Shown here in pieces: positions 19,229 through 28,165 of a stretch of 28,165 nucleotides of DNA (position 1 is the stretch's first letter; every line of letters starts with the position of its first letter). The notes below the pieces were generated by a model that saw only the letters and a list, made by a program, of their open reading frames with translations, did not search any database and had not been told where the DNA came from. The DNA comes from Pleurotus ostreatus/Saccharomyces cerevisiae fusant (taxonomy: Eukaryota > Opisthokonta), in contig JAMQCK010000328.1 of NCBI GenBank assembly GCA_024196135.1, positions 1 through 28,165 of the forward strand. The letters are read 5' to 3'. The translations under genes and the position numbers were made by a program.

Positions 19229-19787
19229 CATCTGTAGTTACATTACCTATGGGCTGCACGTTCCATGACTGCTATGTAATGAACCAGGCGCGCAACTCAC
19301 AACGTGGATGGCTCAGGAAAGAATCGATCTCAAGCTGGCCCCCAATTATGAAGTCAAGCAGTCGAGCCATGTCACCTGATGGATTGGCTTCGCGCACTTA
19401 TTGAGGGACTCGGGCGGTTGAACTGCTCTGTAGGTCACGATGGAGTCGCGTGCAGGTCGCGTGTACCTGGAACGATCACGTGGAGACGCGCGAAACGCGT
19501 CCTGCATGTGACGTACATAAATTCAAACTCCGACCCATGAGGCCGTCAACGACATCATTTCGTCGCTCTTCCCTCCCGCATCCCCGACCGCCGCTGCCAG
19601 ACAGCCTCAAGCGCGCTCATCTGCCTCAATCGACTTGTTTTCCCGCGTCCCCCGGCAGTCCCTCGGTCGACTGTACCAATACAGGGAGCTCACGGACCTC
19701 GAGTGAGTCCCAAATCAGTGACTCCAGCATCGCGCCAATTGACACGTCCACCAGCTATACACGTCCATACTACCCATCGCGGTCACC
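19229..19787. other. Spacer with probable 5'UTR intron
   Basis: Contains the 3' end of the membrane-protein gene and the leader of the C2H2 gene. A GTGAGT donor at 19703 and CCAG acceptor ending 19754 would form a 52-nt leader intron ending 33 bases before the ATG. No gene seen. Confidence 0.4.
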
Positions 19788-21402
19788 ATGGCCGACCGCA
19801 AACCCTCTCTCCTCTCTGCAGCATCCTTTGTCGCGCCAGCGCTCCCATCGCGACCTCCCAAGCGCCGGTTTTCCTCTCAGCCGGATCTTACATTTTTCAC
19901 ACCGGCGGATAGCGCCTTCAATCCCAGCCCCTACCACCCCCGCGGCGAGAGATCGAACGCCAGCAAGAACACCAATCGCTCGACGCGTGCATCGCGCGGG
20001 CAGGATCCTACAGTCGCGCAGATCCCAGTCGAGCCACAGCCCGACGAGCCCGGCGTCCTCTTCATTCGTGCCCCCTGGACCGACTTCCCTGGCTCCGAGA
20101 GTCACCCCGATGGCCTCACGTACCCAATCCTCGCGGAGCATCCGGAGTGGTTCCTCGACGCCAGGGACTTCCTCTCCGAGACCAACGACGACCCCAAAGC
20201 TATCGCGTACCCCGTGGTCCTTGAGCCCCCTCGTGGCTGGTGCCCTGTAAAGAAGCAGGTCAAGGCCAAGTCGCAGAACGGTGGCAATCCCGATGAGCCC
20301 AAATTGCGCTGCACCTTCTGCCGTCGGACGTACTTGGGCGTAAATGCTAAGAGCATGTGGCGGAGGCACGTATACGAGAAGCACAAGATTGCTATGGCCA
20401 ACAGAAGGGACAACACCCGCGCGCGTCCCACGTCGAACAGTCAGTATGATCAGCACTATATGCGTACTTTGCTGACCTGTCATCACAGAGGAGAACAAGG
20501 CTAGAAAGCGTGGCCCGCCGCCACCCAAACCCAAGCCTATTGTACACGGCAACGTAGTCGAGATCGACGTCAGTCTCTCCTCGCCGCAGCCGTCGACGAC
20601 CTACCAGAACACGTTCTCCGCCGTTGAGGAGCATGGCAATGATGATGCCACGGAATCGGCGTCGGACGAGGAGCGTGATGGGACCCCATCGCCGTCTCAG
20701 CCGTCCGGTGGCCCCGTTTTGTCACAATCCATGACCCCCTCTGACGAAGAAGATGTTATGCTAAACATTCCACCTTCGCCGCTCTATGACCCCTCTGCCA
20801 CCCCAGACTTCCGCCACTCCTCTCCTCCTGTCCACCGGCCTTGGCGCTACATGGACCCCGAGCATCCCATGCACCGCTCTCGGGACGTGTCATTGCTGCA
20901 GCTCGCGCTCAGTAGCCCTTCCGCGGCTGCCAGCCCGCAGGTCTTTGGCAACCGCACGCCTTTCGGGGCGCTGTCGCGGAACGTCTTCCAGACACCCACT
21001 CGCCGGACCATGCAGGCCCCTCTCCCTGTCGCTAGCCGCATCGCTCGTACCACTAGCACGCCCTTAAGCGCGTCCACGACTAGTGACGACATGTGGCAGA
21101 ATCCCGGACTGGTGCCCTCTCCTTTGACGAAGTGCGACATGGACTATATCCTGGAGGGCTCCTGGATGCCGTCGTCGGGCACGTCCCCCATGATGCCGAG
21201 CCCTGGTATGGCCAGCCCCGTCCTGCGCCGGACGCAGTCGATGCCCTACGAGGATCTCTTCAGCTCTGGCTCCTCGTCCAGCAGCGGACCTAAGATCCCT
21301 GCGATGGGACGCGACATAGGATCCCTGAGCTGGGAGGACGTCTTCACTGCGACGGACGAGCAGCGGCCGTCGCCGCCGAAGAAGCGCAAGGTGGTCGAGT
21401 GA
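19788..21402 (+). CDS. C2H2-like zinc-finger nuclear protein
   Basis: Two exons, 19788-20439 and 20489-21402, separated by a 49-nt intron with a GCTGAC branch, give 521 residues. The start has a strong context, CACCATGGCC. One zinc finger is visible: C175-x2-C178-x15-H194-x4-H199 within LRCTFCRRTYLGVNAKSMW, with a wider loop than the classical x12. Ahead of it is a conserved-looking block (IRAPWTDFPGSESHPDG, YPILAEHPEWFLDARDFL, PPRGWCPVKKQ) that I associate with an uncharacterised Agaricomycete family. The rest is long, low-complexity, Ser/Pro-rich with many SP/TP sites, typical of a regulated transcription factor. A basic cluster PPKKRKVVE ends the protein and closely resembles the classical SV40-type nuclear import signal. 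Role: probable DNA-binding regulator; targets unknown. Confidence 0.82.
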
Positions 21403-22133
21403 TGCGTTGTCGGCTGTATCTTTTATCCCTCTTTCTTGCGCGCTATCGTAAGTATCTTGTCGTGCTTTCCATCGCTATGCTCCCGCTCTTGCTGCCTTCT
21501 CTGTACTTGTACTACGCCCGTCGCCTTACTTACGGTTACGCTCATCTAAAGTCCGTATCTTCTCGTCGTCTATGTTTCCCATCTAGTTATTCTGATATCG
21601 TGGACTCGTCGGGTGGCTTTGCGTACAGGCCAGATCTTGTGTATTCTTGTGTATATCTATCTCCAGCCGATAGCGGGCCTGGGGATGCGAATGTCCATTA
21701 TCCCTTGTTCTAAAGACAAGGCAAACTGCTGAGTTGTCGGCGAGACGGCAGAGCGGTCACCAAGCGGCGTGGGAAAGCAGGCCATCTGGAGACGCTCTTG
21801 CGGCTTTGATCCTGCGAATTTCTGTGAGTGACACCCGGCCCTTCGACCGTTCTGCTGCTCGCCTTGTTCTTCCATTGTCCATCCCCTTGCCCGTGCTCCC
21901 GCGGTCGCTGAACGTACCCAAGGTACTGCTGCTCTCCCTTCCCCGCCGCCGTATCGCTAGATTTCCAATCGGCAAAGACGAGCAGCCTTCTGAACACGCC
22001 GTTTCCAGGTCGCCGACGACCACATTATCGCCCGTCCTTCCCCAGCTTACGCCTGCAGCCCTCGCCTCCCCGTCGCGTCGTCTGCCCTCTTCCCCTCGGT
22101 TTCCGATAGTCGCTCCGTTGCCCAGTCCCCAGT
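21403..22133. other. Intergenic, UTRs only
   Basis: About 0.7 kb, pyrimidine-rich near the right end, consistent with the 3' end of the zinc-finger transcript and the leader of the Rac gene. No RNA gene, repeat or further coding region recognised. Confidence 0.5.
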
Positions 22134-23084
<951 letters not shown>

Positions 23085-23900
23085 GTGGACTCCTCAGCGC
23101 CGCTGTATGGTGGACGAACCACAGGAAGTGTTGTGCGCACTGTATCATCACGCGGCGCGCTGCGCTCCCTGCACTATATCACGCCATTTATGTCTTTCTT
23201 CTAGTACTATCTCCTTTTCGCGCCAGCTGCTGATATCCGCACGGTTTCCTGCCAACACATACAAGTGGAACTCGAGGATCCTGACCATTCTGCTACTCGT
23301 CACGACCACCCTTGCCTCACACCCCCTTTCTCTTGCCTCAGGTTCTCTAATTCGACGACCTGCTCTTCGAATTTCGCTCCCCTTTGCCCACATAGTACAT
23401 ATAGTATCACCGTGACGAACTGTATCCTCCTTGACGAACTTTGCTCGCGCATACACGTCTGCACCACGGCCCCCCAGGCACTTGCGGCAAGAAGGATCTG
23501 CGCCGGCGGAATGCGGCTAAGGAGGCACCGCGACCAGGTGGACCTTTCCACGTGCGGTATCCTTGTCCTTGTAGCCACCGGGACTAGAAGTCCCTGAGTT
23601 GATGCACGATCTGCCAATGGACGGTTCTCTGATCCTCTGATCATCACTCTATCGGGCGCCGGCAGTAGGCAGTCTCCTCTCTTTCCCATGCCCGAGGGTT
23701 CCTCTTCCGCTCCCACATCCAAGCCCTAGCCATTCTTTCCTTGCCGTCTTACTTGGCAGTCCACTCATTTCTTGTTGTTATACTGTGGGATATGTTTACG
23801 TGCGACCCCTAGCCTGTTCTGTGAGTACAGAAGCGCATTCCCCCTGACGAAGAGTCACTGACGCATTCGCAGTCGTTCTCCCCTTCGCAACCTAGCCTTC
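23085..23900. other. Intergenic with probable leader intron
   Basis: About 0.8 kb with no recognised gene. At its right end, GTGAGT at 23821 and the acceptor CGCAG ending 23872, with a CACTGAC branch, define a likely 52-nt 5'UTR intron of the next gene, ending 28 bases before its ATG. Confidence 0.5.
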
Positions 23901-26900
23901 ATGTCTACTCCTACTTCCTGGAAGGACCCCAGCCGCCCCACCCACAAGGCTAGCCCCTCTATCGAGACCTCTGCGTCAGGACTCGCCGAGAGTACTATCA
24001 GCTTCTCTGGCTTGAACAACTTCCCCCTCCCCCCTCCCAGCGTCCCTACCACTCCCACAGATGCGTACCGCACCTCCTCACCCGTCAGGGGTAAGCGCGC
24101 CAGAGCCGACTCTCGAGCAACTGCGGGTCCCTCTGCGTTGACCGTCAAGCCATCACCGCTGAAGACTTACCCTGCCTCCCCCTTCACTCCTACCTACCCG
24201 GAGTCTCCAGATAGGCCATTACTTCCGCGCACGGCTTCCAGGACCACAGACAAAGACAAGCGCTTGACCAACGATGCCTACTACGCCGAGCTGACAGCGG
24301 CGGGAGCGGTCCCTGGCGGTACCCCTCACGACTGGGACGACGGGATGTCAAGCACGGAGGTCAATGCCGCTGAGGACAACCTACTCTCGACGTCCTTCAT
24401 CACATCCCTTCTCAGAGAGGTGACGCCCGCGTCTCCAAAGTTCCGGGACAGCAGGAGCACGAGCAATGGGTCGCGGCAGAGCGGGCTCTCCGAAATGACC
24501 TATCCGCCTGGCTCTCGCAGCACCCACACATCGCGCGACGCCATCCCGCCCGTGCCGACGTCGCCCCTGGTCACCGCGCGGCCGTCAAAACAGCCGCCGG
24601 CACTCCTGAAGATTCCCGCGTCCGAGGGCGGTCCTTCCTCGGATAACGACTCGGACATCCAGTCCTCTCTCGGGCACCCTCCAGTCATTAAGCAGGCAAG
24701 CTTCACGAAGCCGCCCGGGGTGTCTGAAAGGAGGGTGGTCGGGATAGCCTCTGCGACACTGCTGTCGAGCCCCAGTCAGCTATCCTCGGGTCTATCATCG
24801 AATGCCGTACGGGACTCGGGGGTTCTTCTGCCTCAGGACGTGACCGAGGATGAGGCGGACGAGTATGGGCCTCATTCATCGACGTCGGTCCTGAATGAAC
24901 AGGCTGCTGCTCCTCGGGCTGTCTCTCCAGGTCACCATCCGCCACTCGCCTATCAGCAGTCCAAGACACACCGCCGAGGGGCTTCGGTGGCTTCGACGAA
25001 GAGCTATGTGACCTCAATCATATCGGGCCTGACTCGACGGTCCACGAAATCCGCTCGCAGGCTTTACGCTTATCTCGCGAACAAGCCGTTACCACCGCTA
25101 CCCGGCCAGTTCCAGCTGCACGATACGGATAGTACGTACCGCAAGGAAGCGACCATGGCGCTCCCACAGCTGATCAACCGCGCGGGGACGCTAAGCGGCA
25201 TGCTCGAGAAGGGCCGCCTCGCCCACTACAGCTACGATACCACGCGTACGAGGAAGCAGGATCTGGTCACATCGCCTACGTCTCCGGAGATGCGCTCTTT
25301 CGAGCCCCATGCCAACTATCAGTCGCATTACTTCGATTCGACTGCGGTCAATCCCTGGCAAACGTCAGGAAACTGGCGTTCGCAGCCCGGTGACCATCGA
25401 GGACCTGGGAACGACGTGGACCAGCTCCCAAGCCCGAGCAAGGAGGTCCGCTCGCCGATGCTCGCGCTCACAGCACCCAGGAGGCGGCGGATGTACATTA
25501 TCGGGGGCATCCTCCTCCTTGTAGCATTGGCTTTGGGACTCGGACTGGGCCTAGGCCTACGGAAGCATGGGGAGGCGCTACCCGATTGTGGTAATGCGAA
25601 CGTTACCGGCGTGGCGTGTAATTTGGGTAAGCTCTCACTTTACCGAGATGCACGTAGATGCTAACGCCGCGCCCAGATGCGACATGCGAATGTACTGCTA
25701 CGTCTGGCTGCAACGGGCTTGCGAAGGAGATAGTCAAGCTGACGCCGTTGGTCAACGATGCCTTCCAGACGGACTTCACCCCTGCTACCGTCTTCAACTC
25801 ATTTTGGGTCGCCCTCGGCAAGTCTTCTTCGGAATCCTGCGCCATTCAGGCCATCGTCGTCGACGTCGCGAGCGGACTTGACCCAGTCACGGCATCCAAT
25901 CGCACATCGTGGGCGCAAATGGCTATTCTGTGGAACCTGGTGCAATCGCAGGACGCTGCTGCTGCTCAGGAGATGAAGGATTTCGTGAACGGAGCCGACT
26001 GGAACTCACTGTCCGACGCGGATGGTCCCTTGCGAGACTCGGATTACGCCACGTTCTCGACGACGGTCTCAGGCTTTACGTTCAACTTCGCGAGGCAAGA
26101 GGTGACGGAACCCAGCGTATCATTCGTGAGCAACGCCCAGCCGACTACGCAGCAGGCGAACAAGGCGAATGATGACGCGAAGGCGACACTAGACCGCATG
26201 TACAGTTATGCCTTAGGTGAGCGCCTTCTCTGACTCGGTTCTGTCGCGTTACTGACGACTGCGTAGCGTCTGCAACCCAGCAAGCAGCTGCTTTGAAGAC
26301 GTACTGGACGAATATCTTGCAGTTGGCGGCGGACGACCTTCCGACCTTCGTTTCGCTATTCCTTAGCGCGGACATTCTGTTGCCGTTCGACGCCGAATCA
26401 GACATAGTGTCGCAGCTGAACAACACCGATTCGTCTACCCCCTTCCCTCCACCTCTTGCATGCTATCCGAATCTTGATAGCGATGCCGTCAACCGCGTCA
26501 ACTCCTTTGAACCCTCTGCCTTCGGCCTCTCAACCATCACAGCTGCAACCTCTGTCGATACGTCCTGCTACCCGACCCGACCGGTATACGGCGTTCTCAA
26601 CGTCCTTCGCTTGCGGCTGCCCTTCGTGGACTCGCGAACTGGCGCGCCGAAGCAAGCGATGAAGTTGAATCGCAACGTCGGCGCACGTGCGATCATCTAC
26701 ACCGGCGAGGCCATGAGCGCCATGCCCCGTGCGAACACCTCGGATTTGGCGACCACGCAGCTGAACCCGCGGCAGTTTGGTACCCTCAACCACTACGACC
26801 ACGCCATCCTCCAGTTCCTGCAGTCGATACCGGACGTTGACGTTGCCGCCGACTTCGTGCGCTTCCTGCTGACAGCGCCGGGCGTCCCTCCGACCAACAC

Positions 26901-27261
26901 GTCGACCTTGTTCTCATCTTTGGATAAGATCCCAACCGTTGAGGTGGCTGTTTTCGGGACTGTCGACGCGTCGGACGTGGACAACGTGGAATCATCATTC
27001 ACCACCGCCGATGGAGGGCTGTTCTTCGGTAGTGATCATGGGCAGGTCCTCCGTAACTGGGCCACGACGATCGCCGTGAAGCCTATCAAGTGGACGGAGT
27101 CGTCCTCCGCGGATCGAGTCGCTGATGATGCCGGGGACGACACAACGTTCAACGAAGTCTGGGCCGCCGCGACGACGGCCGTGACGGAGAACGTTGAAGG
27201 AGTGGGCGTGAACGATGTTGTGGCTTCGCTGCAGTCGACGGGCAAGTTCTCTGCGGGTTAA
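23901..27261 (+). CDS. Large type II membrane glycoprotein, unknown function
   Basis: Three exons (23901-25626, 25677-26216, 26267-27261) encode 1,086 residues. Residues 1-526 are a disordered cytosolic region rich in Ser, Pro and Thr with many SP/TP sites. RRRR and a single Gly/Leu helix (about 531-553, GGILLLVALALGLGLGLGL) follow; with no signal peptide and basic residues on the N-side, a type II topology with the C-terminal half outside is expected. The 530-residue outer part has several cysteines just after the membrane (CGNANVTG, CECTATSGC) and multiple N-x-S/T sequons, and reads as a folded, mostly helical domain. I recognise the overall plan as a conserved basidiomycete membrane protein but can name no function. 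Codon use is coding-like throughout. Intron signals (CTAAC and TACTGAC branches) are strong. Confidence 0.85.
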
Positions 27262-27736
27262 CCCTCTCAGGATTGTGGACACCTCCCCCCATGCTGGCAT
27301 TGACTTATTTCTTCTTTATTCGACTCTTTGCTTGGTGTTATCTTGCACGTCACATTTTGGATCTCATTGGATACTGTACTTTGTAGTCGGCTACATACTC
27401 ACATTACTTCTCACCCCGGCGACGCCTTGCTTTACTTCGGACTCCTTTACCTGCGTCGTCTATGCGCGTTTACCCTATCATCTGTCACATACTCACCACA
27501 AGTCATGTTCCATGCTGCATCCCATACTCGTTTTTGACTCGACCGTCGTGAAGAACCTCAGTGTCGGAGTCGAGGACTTGAACACAGGGTCGGATTTAGT
27601 GGCCGATCCTTGATCATCGCGCTGACTGATCATCACACCGCGCGGACACCGCGGGACGCGCCTGAGTGCGAGATCCGTTTCGTCTGAGCGCATCCTGCTT
27701 GCTTCTTACCATCGTGGACGGACCCGCACCAACGCG
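27262..27736. other. Spacer, no gene
   Basis: Holds the 3' end of the membrane-glycoprotein transcript, a T-rich stretch at about 27300-27420, and the promoter and leader of the Zn2Cys6 gene. No further coding sequence recognised. Confidence 0.5.
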
Positions 27737-28165
27737 ATGCCCAAGGCATCCCCCTCCAATGGCTCGGCCTCTGGCTCCTCCTCGTCCATTTACAAGTCCA
27801 CTATACCGGGACAGAACCCAAATATGCTCAAGAGGAATCAGGTGTGTAGTCAATGGTCTTCGGTGCCGGTGCAGCACTCAATAAATTCCCCTTAGGCCTG
27901 TCATCAGGTATACGGCCCACCTATCAACCCCTTACGCTCTGCTGACAATGGCGGGATCAGTGTCGGCGCAGGAAGCTGGTGCGTTAGCAGTATACCTATT
28001 GCCGTTCCCCTCTGACTCGCCCCTCAGAAATGGTACGCATACACGCCTACGCGTAGAGGTTGGAGGTGGGCTGAATCATGTTTCTAGTGACGCGAAGCGT
28101 CCCTGCTCTACATGCGTTCGATCTCATGCACATGCCGTCTCGCATGCGCCACCCAATTCAGGACT
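27737..28165 (+). CDS. Zn2Cys6 transcription factor, 5' part only
   Basis: Exons 27737-27841, 27896-27907, 27961-27978, 28028-28032 and 28088 to the window edge give the first 72 residues. A Ser-rich N-terminus runs into ACHQ-CRRRKL-KC-DAKRPCSTCVRSH, the fungal binuclear cluster C37-x2-C40-x6-C47-x5-C53-x2-C56, which binds two zinc ions and contacts CGG-type DNA sites. The sixth cysteine is not within the usual 6-8 residues; after SHAHAVSHAPPNSG it must lie beyond the window, matching a long-spacer variant I recall from basidiomycete factors. The cluster is cut by four introns, with exons of 12, 18 and just 5 nt. Introns are 49-55 nt with good CTGAC branches. The rest of the gene, including any middle homology region, is outside, so targets cannot be guessed. 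Confidence 0.87.

Overview
The window is nuclear DNA from a filamentous basidiomycete fungus (Agaricomycetes), moderately GC-rich and gene-dense. Nearly every gene is broken by very short introns (about 45-63 nt, GTRNGT-like donors, CTNAC/CTRAY-like branch sites, YAG acceptors), and the proteins are typical Agaricomycete orthologues: PRP17, RINT1/TIP20, ABHD11-like hydrolases, SPB1, WrbA-type quinone reductase, DUF423, Rac and a Zn2Cys6 factor. Exon boundaries were worked out by hand from splice signals, reading phase and family alignment from memory; every multi-exon model given closes in frame.

Layout. 1-437: 3' end of the splicing factor PRP17/CDC40 (+). 1726-2057: a small two-exon gene for a secreted precursor with six Kex2-delimited peptides all ending in Ser-Asp-Trp (+). 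2058-3884: gene-poor, one doubtful ORF and a perfect inverted repeat. 3885-6889: RINT1/TIP20 tethering factor (-). 6926-9804: two tandem ABHD11-like mitochondrial alpha/beta hydrolases (+). 9955-12864: SPB1 rRNA methyltransferase (-). 13208-14032: WrbA-like flavoprotein (+), sharing a divergent promoter region with SPB1. 14338-15149: DUF423 membrane protein (+). 15876-17040 and 18046-19228: a tandem pair of single-pass membrane proteins with a conserved PPxY tail (+). 19788-21402: basidiomycete C2H2-like nuclear protein (+). 22134-23084: Rac GTPase (+). 23901-27261: large type II membrane glycoprotein (+). 27737-end: start of a Zn2Cys6 transcription factor whose zinc cluster is spread over microexons (+).

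Most genes are independent housekeeping loci, not a pathway cluster. The most novel item is the peptide precursor at 1726-2057: a signal peptide, an intron at the end of the secretion signal, and repeated peptides whose codons differ mainly at silent positions while the core VPTSDW is kept. It fits a kexin-processed secreted peptide (signalling or RiPP-like) of unknown function. Other points of interest are the two conserved tandem duplications and several microexons (5, 6, 12, 13, 16, 18 and 19 nt) that automatic annotation would easily miss.
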